Positions 9,859-22,323 of a stretch of DNA of 64,000 nucleotides are shown piece by piece (positions within the stretch are counted from its first letter, which is position 1; every line of letters starts with the position of its first letter). The DNA is taken from contig NC_065571.1 in NCBI RefSeq assembly GCF_937616625.2, forward strand, positions 51,445,651-51,509,650, read 5' to 3'. Source of the DNA: Mercurialis annua (lineage: Eukaryota > Streptophyta > Magnoliopsida > Malpighiales > Euphorbiaceae). The notes below the pieces were generated by a model that saw nothing but the letters and a program-made list of their open reading frames with translations, ran no database searches and had not been told where the DNA came from. Position numbers and translations under genes: made by a program.

Positions 9859-10959
9859 ATGGAGAGAGTAATAACAGTGAAAGAAGAAGAAATTACTACT
9901 GTAGCTGCTGCTAGCAGCACTTCTTCTTCATCATCTTCAAGCTTTTCTCCTCGACCAATGGAGGGTTTACACGAAATGGGCCCACCTCCATTTCTTACAA
10001 AGACGTATGAAATGGTAGAGGACCCATCAACTGACTCAGTGGTTTCATGGAGTCGAGCTCGTAACAGCTTCATTGTTTGGGATTCTCATCAATTCTCTAC
10101 TACTCTGCTTCCTAAGTTCTTCAAGCACAATAATTTCTCCAGCTTCATTCGTCAGCTTAATACTTACGTAAGTATTCATTAAAGTTTCAGTCTTTAATGG
10201 TGATCACTTACATAATCTTGTACTAATTATGATAATTATTGTTGTGTGATGCAGGGTTTCAGAAAGATTGATCCGGACCGTTGGGAGTTTGCAAATGAAG
10301 GGTTCTTAGGAGGGCAGAGGCAGCTTCTGAAGAGTATCAAGAGGAGACGAAACGTTTCGAGTACTATGCAGCAGCAAAACGGAGGATCTTGTGTTGAATT
10401 AGGACAGTTTGGATTGGATTGTGAAGTTGAGAGGCTTAGAAGAGATAGAAACGTGTTAATGGTGGAGATCGTAACGCTTAAGCAGCAGCAACAGAAGTCT
10501 AAGGAGCTTATTGCTTCAATGGAGGAGAGGTTAATGAGTACTGAGAAAAAACAGCATCAAATGATCAATTTTCTTGCGAAAGCTATGAACAATCCGTTGT
10601 TTATTCAGCAATTTTCTCAGATGAGTGCTCGGAGAAGACAAGTGCCGGGTGTCGAAATCGGGCGTAAGCGGAGGCTTTCTGCAAGTCCAAGTGTGGAGAA
10701 TTTGCAAGAAGAGGAATTGGGTACTGATGAAGAGTTGGGAGCTGAGATTGACACGTTATTGTCAGCTGAGTTGGACAAGGAATCGAATAGTAATGTTAAT
10801 GAGATAATTTGGGAGGATTTGCTGAATGATGATGGGAATGATGAAGAAATTCTTGGCAACGACGAACCAGAACTTGAGTTTGATGATTGGGGTGAGGAAT
10901 TACAAGAACTAGTTGATAAAATGGAATATTTAAGGTCAAAGCCATGGCTTAACATATAA
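9859..10959 (+). CDS. HSFA2: Heat shock transcription factor, class A2
   Basis: Two exons, 9859..10167 and 10255..10959, give 337 residues. The intron splits the DNA-binding domain after IRQLNTY, the position conserved in plant HSFs. The DNA-binding domain (about residues 39-130) includes [15 protein letters not shown] and [21 protein letters not shown] heptad HR-A/B oligomerisation region follows ([11 protein letters not shown] through [18 protein letters not shown]), with the insert typical of class A. GRKRRL is the likely nuclear localisation signal. IIWEDLLND and FDDWGEEL are AHA-type acidic activation motifs, and [11 protein letters not shown] resembles the C-terminal export signal. The start [19 protein letters not shown] and the overall order match A2 rather than A6 or A7 proteins. 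It activates chaperone genes in the nucleus during and after heat stress. Two heat shock elements sit in its promoter. Confidence 0.93.
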
Positions 10960-11712
10960 AAAAAGTGTTTGTCATATTGTACTGAGCTGGTCTCTGCAAC
11001 TCGGTTATAAGGGTATGACCGTATGAGTGTGGATCTTGGTTTGATTTCAATAAGTTTTCAATATTGTTGTTTGGTTTGATTTTAACTTGGAATGTTGTTT
11101 TTATTACACAGCTTGCAGCAAGGCCAACAGATACTCAAATTCCTCTGTATCCTTTAATGAATTTGGATTTCAATACTGTTTCTAAATGGTTGCAGAATTG
11201 TGTGTTTTTGTTTTGATTCTATGGTGCATTTTGCAGGCGGACCGGCCAATGAAGATTCATAGGGACTCGACTCGACTCGGTCATCAACTCTTATTGCCGA
11301 GTCATTACAAGTTTTATGTAGATTTGCTTGTATAGCTCTGTTGTGCAATCTTTTGCTGTACATTAGAATCTACTACTACTATATAGTTTTGACTTACTTT
11401 ATAGTATTTGATCATTTGAGCAAGACTATAAAATATTAATGAATTATTATTCCTGTTCTTCTGTTGCATAAGGACAAAAATCATCCCATGTTAAAGAATG
11501 TATCCTTTGCACCACATGGACAAAAACAAAAGTGTTTTGAATATATTAAAAACCAGAGACAGATCATGGCTCTTGTCCTAAAATTTGATAAAAACCGATA
11601 AAATGGTATCAATCTAATGGTTGAAAATATTAGAATCAGGACAAAAACAGAAGCTCAAAAAGATGCTTATTTGCCCATTTTTTAATGTTTGTCAACCCCC
11701 ACATCATGATCA
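10960..11712. other. HSFA2 3' region and intergenic spacer
   Basis: No further coding exon is supported. CTTGCAG- and TTTTGCAG-like sequences (about 11115 and 11235) could be splice acceptors of 3'UTR introns or chance matches. The rest is AT-rich spacer before the MAX1 promoter. Confidence 0.4.
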
Positions 11713-11738
11713 ACTTTCTTGCAAGAAAGTGTATAAAA
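11713..11738 (+). promoter_or_regulatory. MAX1 core promoter: TATA box with adjoining palindrome
   Basis: TATAAAA at 11732-11738 lies about 60 bp before the start codon, a normal plant TATA position. A perfect 18-bp palindrome (ACTTTCTTGCAAGAAAGT, 11713-11730) abuts it directly and may be a factor-binding site. Confidence 0.6.
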
Positions 11739-11796
11739 ACAACTCTATATTTTTCTCATTCTCTCCATCTGAAATAGAAATATATTTGAAAGATTG

Positions 11797-14040
11797 ATGA
11801 TGATGGATATTGAGGTAATTAAAGAAGTTTTGTTTACTAAAAGTGCCAGTTTTACTGTAGTTTTCACAGGTTTGGCGATTTTATTGGGTTACTTGTATAA
11901 GCCTTATTGGGGTGTTAGGAAGGTACCAGGCCCTCCTTCAATCCCTCTGCTAGGGCATCTTCCTTTACTTGCTAAGTATGGTCCTGATGTTTTCTCTGTT
12001 CTTGCTAAGCAATATGGTCCTATTTTCAGGTTAGTTTTCTGCTTCAAACTTCAATTTGTTTTATTTGTTCTTTGTTATGTCTGTGATTTGGGAATAATAA
12101 TCTGTGTTTTTTTCTAAAATAAGGGTTTTTCTTGTGTGTGGAAAGGAATCAAGAGAAAAAGAATGATCTCCCTTGAAATTTTAATATATATGGGGTTAAA
12201 TATATGTTGCACGGAAACTTGTCGACTTTTTCAAAAGGTTTTCTGAAAATAAGAAACTTTATATTTGGCTATGTAATCCCCATGGTTTTGTTGAATGTCT
12301 GGACCACTTTGATTAAAAATTGTGAACATAGAGATTTTTGGCTGGGATGAGCAGGTTTCATATGGGAAGACAACCATTAATAATAGTAGCAGATGCAGAG
12401 CTTTGTAAAGAAGTTGGAATCAAGAAATTCAAAGACATTTCAAACAGAAGCATTCCTTCTCCAATTGCAGCTTCACCACTTCATCAAAAAGGTCTCTTCT
12501 TCACCAAGTAAGTAAAAAGCACAACTCTTGTTAAAACTAACATTTCTTTTAATATCGATCGAGTCGTTCCCAATTGATCTTATTAGTATTAGATTTTAAG
12601 AATGATTTCGGTATAAACTCGAATTTGCAGGGATTCAAGATGGTCAACCATGCGAAACACGATATTATCAGTTTACCAGCCATCACATTTGGCCAGCCTA
12701 ATACCCACTATGCAATCATTTATCGAGTCAGCTACCGGTAATTTTGAATCCGTCAGCAAAGAAGAAGACGTGACTTTATCCGATCTCTCTCTCAAACTGG
12801 CTTCAGATGTAATAGGACAAGCTGCGTTTGGTGTTGATTTCGGACTTTCTAAGCCACAGTCAGTCTCCGAATCATCCAACAATACCCGTTACCAAAAGAA
12901 CGGAAAAGAAGTCTCAGAGTTCATCGACCAACATGTCTACTCAACAACTCAGCTTAAGATGGACTTATCTGGTTCCTTTTCGATTATTGTTGGTCTTCTA
13001 ATTCCTATCCTGCAGGAGCCTTTTCGGCAGATTCTTAAGCGAATTCCCGGCACTATGGACTGGAAAGTGGATAGAACTAATAATAATTTAAGTGGTAAGC
13101 TGGATGAAATTGTGGCAAAGAGAACGAAAGACAAAAACCGAGGTTCAAAAGACTTGTTATCGCTCATATTAAGTGCAAGAGAGTCTGAAACTGTGTCGAA
13201 AAACGTTTTCACTCCAGATTATATTAGTGCAGTTACATATGAGCATCTTCTTGCCGGTTCAGCTACGACATCATTCACATTATCTTCAGCTGTTTACTTA
13301 GTTTCTGGACATCCAGAGGTTGAGAAAAAGTTACTTGCAGAAATTGATGGGTTTGGTCCACCTGATCAGATGCCAACCGCCCACGATCTTCAAACCAAGT
13401 TCCGGTATCTTGATCAGGCAAGTTTCATAGACTTCAAATGGTAAAAGAATCATCATTGAAATCATAATATAACAATTCTATTCTTCATTTTGATATGTAA
13501 CATACTGGAAAAATTATAATTTTTCAGGTGATTAAAGAGGCCATGAGATTCTACTTAGTTTCGCCATTAGTCGCGAGAGAGACGTCGAAAGAAGTGGAGA
13601 TAGGAGGTTACCTTGTTCCAAAGGTATGAATGTAAAACAAGAATGTTGAAACAAAAATGTTGGGATTACTATTAAATGCTCATTGAATGACACATTTTTG
13701 TTTTAAACAGGGCACATGGGTGTGGCTAGCACTTGGAGTTTTAGCAAAAGATCCGAATAACTTCCCAGAACCAGAGAAATTCAAACCAGAGAGATTTGAT
13801 CCGAATTGCGAAGAGGAAAAGCGGAGGCATCCTTATGCTCTGATACCATTTGGAATCGGACCGAGAGCTTGCATTGGCCAGAAATTTTCCCTGCAAGAAA
13901 TAAAGCTGTGTTTGATACATCTATACCGAAAATACGTATTTCGACATTCCCCAAACATGGAAAAACCTCTGGAACTCGATTTCGGCATAGTTCTTAACTT
14001 CAAACATGGTGTTAAGCTTAGAGTCCTAAAAAGAAACTAA
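11797..14040 (+). CDS. MAX1: Cytochrome P450 CYP711A1, strigolactone biosynthesis (MAX1)
   Basis: Five exons, 11797..12029, 12355..12507, 12631..13417, 13528..13623 and 13711..14040, give 532 residues (Arabidopsis MAX1 is 522). An N-terminal membrane anchor ([16 protein letters not shown]) precedes the proline-rich hinge [54 protein letters not shown] and [20 protein letters not shown] (I helix) match the MAX1 subfamily almost word for word. The heme-binding loop is [10 protein letters not shown]. In the known pathway it oxidises carlactone to carlactonoic acid at the endoplasmic reticulum, and it controls shoot branching. The first of three consecutive in-frame ATGs was taken as start. Intron 3 has a GC donor (CAG|GCAAGT) instead of GT; the frame requires it. 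All other introns are GT-AG. Confidence 0.95.
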
Positions 14041-14453
14041 TACATGAATTATTCTGTAAAGCTTTAGAGTCATCCGTTTGATGCAATCAACTATTAATTT
14101 CCATGTTTGCTTACAAAAGTTACATCATCTAAATAAAGAAGTATATTTTTTGAGCAATGTCACTGTATGAAACACATGCCGTAGCACGGAAAAAGAAATG
14201 TTGAAATCAAAATTACCGAAACAAAAACTAGAACATCGACATTTTAGTAAGAATAGGCCATAAATATAGTGGTTCAGGAGTTTTAAAACCATTTTCAGAA
14301 GCAAAAAAAACTCAGATAAATACAGAAAACTTATATATCTTGCAAAAATTAATACATTCTGAAAACACAAAAAATAACTGCAGAAACAATCCTAACTAAT
14401 TCACACTCTATAACAGAACAACAAGTGGTTGAACTTCCTGAATCAGAATCCAT
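14041..14453. other. Spacer between convergent MAX1 and IQD genes
   Basis: The two genes end only 413 bp apart on opposite strands, so this short AT-rich interval must hold both 3'UTRs and polyadenylation signals. No other feature is seen. Confidence 0.5.
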
Positions 14454-16758
14454 CTAATCATACAAAGGATTCTCCAATTCTCTGAACTGTTTCTCCATTC
14501 TCGTTGGCACGCCGAGGGGCTTAGACATATTAACAGAAGCAGGATCAGAAGCTGCACTACTTTTCGAGTCTCCATTAGAGAAAACACCAGACTTTTTGAG
14601 AAACTGAAACTCATCCATGGATTGCCTTTGAACTCTGTTAGACAATTGTTTATACGTTTTCCTCTTCGCCTTAGTTGACTCAGTAAAATTCATATAGTTT
14701 GGCCTACTATTACCACTCTCCTCTGTTCTATCTGATGTTAAACCTGAAATTGGTGTTGCAGAAGTGCAAAATGAAGATGAAGCTGAGCTCTCATCGTATC
14801 GAAATTCAGAACTCGGACTTGACGATGAGCGAGTTGTAGCATTCATCATAGGTGGTTTAGCAGATATTCTTGTGCTGACATTGTTTTTTCTCACTTTTAC
14901 TAAGCTTCTTTCGGAGGAATTTGAATGTTTGGGGACGAGTAAAGCTGCAGAGGATTTTGGTGGTGGAGTTGTATCAGAAGGGTCATTGAGAGATTGTTCC
15001 AATAATCTAGTCTCCCATGGCTTGGCTGCCATCCACCGTTCTAGCCAACTCCATCCCCAGCTGTGCTTATCAAACTTGTTATTCTTCAAACTTGACACTG
15101 AACTATTGCCTCGAGCATTTGAACTAGTGTTGGATCGCCATTGCTGAGAGATCAAGCAAAGTTAGTAAAATATACTAAGCTTTGCATGAAAAGTCTACTT
15201 TCTTCAATTCATTGGCTAAGAATAGGATGTAACTGAGCCGAAGCGAGTGAATTTTAAAATTCAAAGATAGATACTATTTGAGTTTGATCAAATTTTACTT
15301 TTTAGGAGTTTGAGTTTGCATTCGATAGAATATTTGAGAATCTAACTCGACTCAATTATGTACATGTACACAAATTTTAAAATTAAATTTTTTAGTATAT
15401 AGATTAGAGAGTACTATTGTAAATGTGTATAGTTGCAAAAGATTAAAAAAGACTAGATAAAACCAAGTTAAATTAGGCATGCGAGTTTCTTTGAATCGAG
15501 CATTTCGATATTCGATTTCAACTCCACGGTCAGCTTGAGTAGCTCGAATCCAAACTCAACTAGACCAACATCGTCGCAAGGTATCTAAACTCGCAAAGTA
15601 TTTTGATATTTGAATTCGACTCCACAGTTAGCTCAAATCCAAACTCGACTCAGTTAACATTGAGTTAAATTTTGAATAACTCACGAGTAAGCCAGAATTC
15701 GAACTCAGCTCGATTAACATGAAGTCAAATTATGAATATTTTCCGAATATCGCGAGTTAGCTCGACTCAGTTATAAACCTAGCCATGACTCAATTCCTCA
15801 AAATCTTGAAGATAAGTTTACCTTCTGAGCAAGAGAATATGCAATTGCTCTTTCCCTCTTGAATGCACCTTCGTGCCTCATTTGTAGCTTAGTCTTTATA
15901 TCTTCCATTGTTCCCATGCTATCACACCACCCTTCCTAAAATCATCACAACAAAAAAAATTTACTCTCAACCAAACCAATTATAGCAACACAAATGAAAT
16001 CTAAAAGAGCTGAGATTAACAATCAGCAAAACAAAACATATCAAATCATAAGTACCTCAGCTTGTTTCAAAAGCTCAGCCTTGGTTCTATGTTCATCCAA
16101 CATTTTCTGCACAGCCTGTCCTTCAATGGACATTCGCACACGACGAGCCCTAACTCGAGCCTGAACTCGAACAAGAGCCTGCATGCACCTAAGTGTCACA
16201 GCAGCTTGTTTCCTCACTTGTCTACCTCTAACCAAAGCTTGAAGCCTCACTACTCCTTTCAATGCCCTCAAAGCCCTTCTTGCCTACAATATATTCACAT
16301 AACAAAACTTCACCACCACAAATCAAACCATAATAACAGATCTTGAGCTCTTAGAAGAGAATAAACTTACCAAGAATCCACGGAAGGCGGTTTGGATGCG
16401 TATGGCAGCCCATTCTTGCCTTAAAACCCTAAAATCTTTAGGAGGAGCTCGAACCACAGTGGCCATGGCAGCAGAAAAAGCATCAGCCATTGGTGAAGAG
16501 CCTGAAGTTTCAGACATTGCTCGTTGACTCCCTTTAAAGCCTTTCCATGAAGAACCCAGATCACCAGAAGAGCCTCTCCATAGCTTCCATTTCTTGGTTT
16601 TACCATTCATCTTCTCCTGTCAAATTTAACAGTCACCTTCAGTTTTCACACTAAACAAAGAAAAAAAACAAATATTTTATATTTTTGCTTACATTGTATT
16701 CTTTATCAGATTTCTTGAGACCTATAAGAGATTTCACCCATTTCCCTGATGCACCCAT
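14454..16758 (-). CDS. IQ67-domain (IQD) calmodulin-binding protein
   Basis: Five exons on the minus strand, 16758..16693, 16616..16371, 16283..16056, 15935..15822 and 15143..14454, all phase 0, give 447 residues. It opens [16 protein letters not shown], a typical IQD start. The IQ67 domain spans the exon 2/3 junction: [14 protein letters not shown] joins [20 protein letters not shown], followed by [20 protein letters not shown], which are the repeated IQ and 1-8-14/1-5-10 calmodulin-recruitment motifs. The conserved split after GFL is a family signature. [20 protein letters not shown] near the start of exon 5 is the second conserved block, and the C-terminal domain is serine-rich and basic. 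IQD proteins bind calmodulin and microtubules or membrane scaffolds. I cannot assign a specific orthologue. Confidence 0.93.
15144..15821. repeat. Intron 4 of the IQD gene with a degenerate ACTCGACTC-rich repeat
   Basis: The intron is filled with short repeated words such as ACTCGACTCAGTT, CGAACTCAGCTCGATTAACAT and GAATAACTCACGAGTAAG in both orientations. The same vocabulary occurs in the hAT-type MITE at 36362-36829 and near 59620-60010. It is probably a decayed copy of a related MITE. No intact termini were found. Confidence 0.5.
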
Positions 16759-18949
16759 TGATGAACTAAGAACTCGAACTTCTAAGAAACGAACTTTTTT
16801 TTAATACCCACCACAAAATAGTGGATAAATATCAGACAAAGAACCAATCTTGAAGAGACAAGAGCTCAAATTTACTAAACTATGGTGGAGAAAAATTATT
16901 AAAGATCGAAGCTTTGTAATGAAAAAGAAAAACGGGTAGCAGTTAAAAACCGAAAACGTCGTGAGAAATCAGAGATAAAGGAGAGAGAGAGACGTGGGTT
17001 AGTGGGTGAAAATGGGTGGGTTAATGGGTTAATGGGTAAGACTGAGATGAGATGAGAATAAAGTGCCGTTTGATTGATGTATTTTGAAATTCAAATACTA
17101 CAAAAGAACAAAGGACTCGTCCCGCTCGATTGTCTAGAGAGTACTGTGAGATTCTTTTGTTTTTTTTTTTGGTCCCGACTTTGCCAAATTATTTCGAAAT
17201 TAGCCCCTCCAATTGTACTTTTTGTGTCATAGTTCATGAAAAGGCTCAAATCCTTTTGAAATTTTACAATTGAAAAATAAAAGAAGCCTGAAAGCATGCC
17301 GACAACACAATCTTTTGTTTAGTGAGTAATGTCAAGATTTGGTTTTCTTGCATATAAATATGGAGTAACAATTTGGTATTACAATTTTCAATATCAATAT
17401 TTCAAAATTAATTGTTGAGATTAGCAGTACTTGCAAAAATGCCAAAATGGAGTTTGAATTCAAAAATTATAAATGTAGACGCATGCATTTGTTTGTTTGT
17501 ATTTACCCCTAAAGCCAAATGAACTTTGGAGTGGTTACCAAGGGGTTGGATTGGGATTAATTACTATTTACGTCAAATTTCAAATCATGCATGGATCTTG
17601 ATTTTCGAAAATTAAGTGTATACACATCTTTTATTGTTGCTATTTGAATAATAATATGATTATGACAAAAAAATAATAATAATATGATGATCGAATACAT
17701 GTTTTTTTCACAAATATCATCTGTCGGATGTCCGAAGTTATTGTTCCGATTAATTCAAATCATACTGGATATAATTAGTCAAGATAAAGAAACATTTTCA
17801 GTATTTTAAATTACTCTATCTTATGTTTCAAACTCAATACTATTAATAAAAATCAGGAAAATGGTCATTTATATCCCTAAAATTTGTCAATAAGTGAACT
17901 TTTAACGTCTGAAAAAATTCAAAAATGCCCATAACATCTTAAAAATGAACAATAAGCCCCTGATTTTATTTCATAAATGAGACATTAGGCCTTATTGTAA
18001 AAATCGGGAGTTTAGTTATTCAATTTTTAAAATATTAGAGGTATATTTAAATCTTTTTAGACGTTGATGATTTATTTGATCTTCGAGTCAAACCTTACGG
18101 ACATAAATAACCTTTTTCTCATAAAAAAAAGAGTTGATGGAATAACATTTCTTAAAATCATCTTGATATAAATATTACACCAAACCGCCAAAGTCATGAT
18201 ATCATAAGAATTTTATCTCGATCAAAATGAGCATTAAATGAAATGCAGCAGCAGGAGAAGTTCATTAAGTGGCTGTACCTGCCTTAAGCCGCAGGTTATT
18301 AAGCGAATTTGCACCCACCCACATACAATACAGCTCACACCATAGACTGAAATGCAAGCAACAATAATTAATGGCATTGGAATAAGTGTAAGTTTTTGTT
18401 TTGCTTTGGTTGTCTTTTATTTTTTTTAACTTTTTTACAGCAAAGGTTAAGTGCCGTTGCCAGGCAATGACACCGAGGATGAATGCTGTGTTACTAGTAG
18501 CAGTTTGCAGCCAACTTTGGCCTGGTTCGACTTGGCCTTATCTTTGTACTTTATATTAATAGAAATTCATTACTACAATTTAACATTTTGACTCCTTAGT
18601 TTAGTCCTTGTCTTATAAATTTATAATAATCCTTTTAGCCAATTCCAAATTCCTTATTTCACATGGACCACTCTAGCTACTTTTGACCATCGACAATACG
18701 TCAATGCCAAACATGGTATCCAAAGTATCGAATTTACTTAACTAGGCAACACTTTGTAGTTTGTATTACCAAAAATTTTAAAGATATAAAATCAAACTAT
18801 CAATTGAATTAATCAGATTAACCGAATTATCAATATTTATCGATCAGTTAGTTAAAGAAAAATTCCAGTTAACCAAATTTTCAAACCGAAATACATTAGT
18901 CAATTCGATGATGGTTAATATTTGCTCATCTCTAACTACTATACACATA
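16759..18949. other. Intergenic region upstream of the IQD gene
   Basis: No gene is supported. The IQD promoter and 5' leader occupy roughly 16760-17060. A possible MITE lies at about 17857-18118: GGTCATTTATATCCCT on the left mirrors the complement of GGACATAAATAACC on the right, with a poor 7/9 flanking match. The remainder is AT-rich with no recognised element. Confidence 0.4.
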
Positions 18950-19288
18950 CTCCCTCCAACCCACAAAGATAGGCTTAACTAACTTTGTATAAAAATTAAG
19001 AAATATAAATTAAATTAGTTATTTATTGGCAACTTCCTACTATACCCTTAATTTAATAATATAGATATTTTATTCTATTTTGGGAACAATAACTAAGTTT
19101 ATTATTAATTTTTATATTGGATAAAGTAATAATTAATGATGATTAAGAGAATATAGTAAAAGTGGTTGAAATTAATGAAGGACAATGGTGGTAATTTAAA
19201 TTGACAATTCAAATTAAAATAGCAATTTTACCTCTATTATGGAACGTCCAAAATAGAAATTTTGCCTATTTTTGTGGGACGGAGGGAG
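18950..19288. mobile_element. Stowaway-type (Tc1/mariner) MITE
   Basis: The element begins CTCCCTCCAACCCACAAA and ends TTTGTGGGACGGAGGGAG, and is bounded by TA on both sides (18948-18949 and 19289-19290). The CTCCCTCC terminus and TA target are diagnostic of plant Stowaway elements. It is 339 bp and non-coding. Confidence 0.92.
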
Positions 19289-19606
19289 TATATGATTACT
19301 TTATGTTATAATTGCGCGATAATAAAAGATTGTGGGAGGAATTGAACTCACGATATAACCGAATGTTGTTAAGATAACATGAGTATGTATCCTATAAGTA
19401 ATGTGTTGGAGATAAAAAAGAATACTACAAAAGTAAAACTTTTATTCAATATACTTGAGAGTAAAAAAAAACTAGAACAATCAAATAGAATACAATAAAA
19501 AGAACAAGAGATTTCAAAAAAAATAAAATAAGAAGAGTCAACTTTTTATGTTACCTTCTAGTGAAAAAAAGGTTATATATCCACATTTCAACAAGAAAGA
19601 TCCAAC

Positions 19607-22323
19607 TTAGGCAGAAGTGACAGAAACTCTTGGGCTAGGGAGGCCCATATAAGCAAGCCTAGGCGAGACTCTTATCTTTGGGCTGGGCCTTGGTGAATGA
19701 ATTGGAAGAGAGGATCCAAAATTGGGAGGAAGAGTAACCCTAGGTGATAAATTGAGTTGCTCAAGTGCCTTTAATTGAAGCTCTTGTGGGTAGTCTCTTA
19801 CACACCCAATTCTTGGACCCACTCCACTGCTCCATTTACATGACAATCTCTTGCTCATGTCAAATGCTTCAACTTTTATATTTTCTTCTTCAACTACTTC
19901 AACTACTTTTGTGTCCTTTTCAGTCCTTTTCTCTTCTTGGTTTAATTCTTCACTACCCATCTTATATGAAGCATCATCATCATCTACTGCACATTTCTGT
20001 GAGGAAAATTATAAGTTATAGCATTTGTAACATTTAGAGTAAAAAGTCATCCCGGTTTTTAAATGTATGAACTGGAATCATATAAGTTAAATTGAACCTA
20101 TTTTGACAATTTAGTCAAAAACTCACTAAAATAAAGTAAATTGCATCCGCTTTTGTACTTTTATAGCACATTAAAGCAACAGTGAAAATTTTGAGTTTAA
20201 TATTTTATGTCAACTACGAATATTTTCACGATTGCTTTTCTCGCGCTTTAAAAATACAAAATTTGATGTAATTGAACTTATTTTGAATAATTAAAATATG
20301 GTAAGTTTGACGTGTATGAATTCTCCTATAAAATTAAGAACCGAATTGACTCTTTATTTAAACATTCATTTTTTGTCTAATTGAACATAAAATGGCTCTA
20401 GGGTTTACCTTAACATTTGTTAAGTCCACATTATGATCTTCAAGAAAACTGATAAACTCCTTAAAATTGTCCTCAGTTGGAAGGTAGTGACCACTATATG
20501 GCCATATTGCCTGTGAGAAGAAAATTGAGACATTGAAATGTTAAATCGTATAATTCACATAACAACCATTATAATAATAAATTAATTCTAGTTCATAAGC
20601 CAATTGAGTGTGGCTGGATATGGACCTATTTGACATGATTCTATAAAATTTTAGATCTATTTGATTTTTAACATTATGTATATACCTGGAGAATCCCATC
20701 ATGAGCTACCAATCTGCCAGCAGCAAGTGTAGCAGCACCAGATAAGAAACTAGAGTGTTGAAAAGCACCCTTCTTTTTCTGACCAACATACAATTTTCTT
20801 GATGCACTCAGCACAAATATCCATTTTGACCCCTCACTTGTATTCACTACACTCCCGTCCTCCCCATACACTAGCTTCCCTTCCACCACTTTCACTTCAT
20901 ATGTTTCCCTTTCTTTCTGCAAACACCAAAACATAACTATCAACATTAGCCTACTATAAAAAAACTATTCAGTCCGGACAGATGATTGGTTCCCGGTTCA
21001 ATTGATCGAACCTGTCCGGTTCTTTAAACACTGGTACAGAGTTACAGACAGACATAGGTTTAATTAGACTTACTGGTCCAAGATATTTGATGCAATCTCG
21101 TTGTAGAACATTTCTTGCACACCTCTCAATGTTTATTTCTTTACCATCACCAATGTCCAACCTTCAATTTTACAAGAACAACATGTTAAGTTCAGCAAAT
21201 ACAAACATTATTATTACTATAAGAAGATTTTTTTATATATACCAGTAAAAGAAAGGCTGAGGGCTCTTGCTATCACACCAAATATCATAGTACATATGTA
21301 AATTATGTCCATATCTATGCCGCGGATCGATCTGTATAATTAAAATAAACAGTCAAGTAGGATTTTATGATCCAAATTTTTTTTCTTGATTCTGACTCTA
21401 AATCAGCAAATGCTAATTTAAGATAGAAATTGAAAAATTGAGACTTACAGCTTCAAGCCAGTGTTGTAATGCTAATTTTTGAGCTTTCTCATCCTTTGAC
21501 AACCCCTTCCCAACCTGAAACAATGAATCTTACGTCAAGATAACAATAATATTACACATAATTTCAATCATCAAACTAGCAAATTAAGAACCGAACCGGA
21601 CAGACCCGAATGTCAGTCCGGTTCGGTTCTTTCCTAAAAACTAGTGGCCATACTGGTTCAGTTTTTAAGACACTGCATCAAACAGAATGTATTTTCTTGA
21701 TTTACCTTAGCAGCTCTTGTGGCAGCTCTAGTCCACTTTGATACAGCAGTTTCATGCTTCTCAATGTTAAAGAATGACACTGAACTTCTCCTCAGAGCAG
21801 CAAAATCCAAAGCTTTCCACCTGAATTTTCACATCTTTATCAGAATAAACTCAATTATACCCGAAAATGTCAAAGAATCAAGAACAGGTATAGATAAATA
21901 AAATGACAAATCAACAAACCAGAGTTCTTCAACTACAACAGCACAATCAGCAAGATTCCTTCTTGTTCTGTAACTTTTATATACTTTCTGAACAGTAGTT
22001 GCAGCAGCATCAAGCTCACTCAGTGGTCTCGGAGAAAAGAACAAAAACGGTTCAGGAACTATAATTGTCGGTTTCTTTATCCGAATCGTTTCTTGATGAT
22101 GAACTTTATTACACTTTCTAGAATCAGAAGCTTTTTCAGGTTTTTCTTCATCCCAATTCTTGAAGCTCAGTGACCTTTCTAGCATAATTTGCCCTGGATA
22201 TTCTTGTTCTTCTTCTACAGAACCCTTTGTAATAACCTTATCAATGGTGTCTGTTGTTCCAAAGAACTTGAGAGAGATTATATTATTCCAAGCAGAAATT
22301 AGCAGTGAAAGAGAAAGGCCCAT
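19607..22323 (-). CDS. IQM-family calmodulin-binding protein
   Basis: Eight exons on the minus strand, 22323..21920, 21820..21706, 21514..21449, 21331..21243, 21161..21074, 20916..20686, 20510..20409 and 19996..19607, give 494 residues, close to IQM1-type proteins. Exon 1 starts [15 protein letters not shown] and holds the single IQ motif in [20 protein letters not shown]. The family core follows: [72 protein letters not shown] and [16 protein letters not shown]. The tail ([20 protein letters not shown]) is the conserved C-terminal segment. IQM proteins bind calmodulin independently of calcium and act in stress and stomatal responses; the exact member is not assigned. All junctions are GT-AG and in frame. 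Introns 2 and 5 contain CCGGTTC-rich MITE remnants (about 21590-21680 and 20965-21050). Confidence 0.93.

Noticed and set aside
19315..19400. tRNA-like B box (complement of GGAATTGAACTCACGA)
   Set aside because: No paired A box at proper distance, no cloverleaf; at best a SINE scrap.
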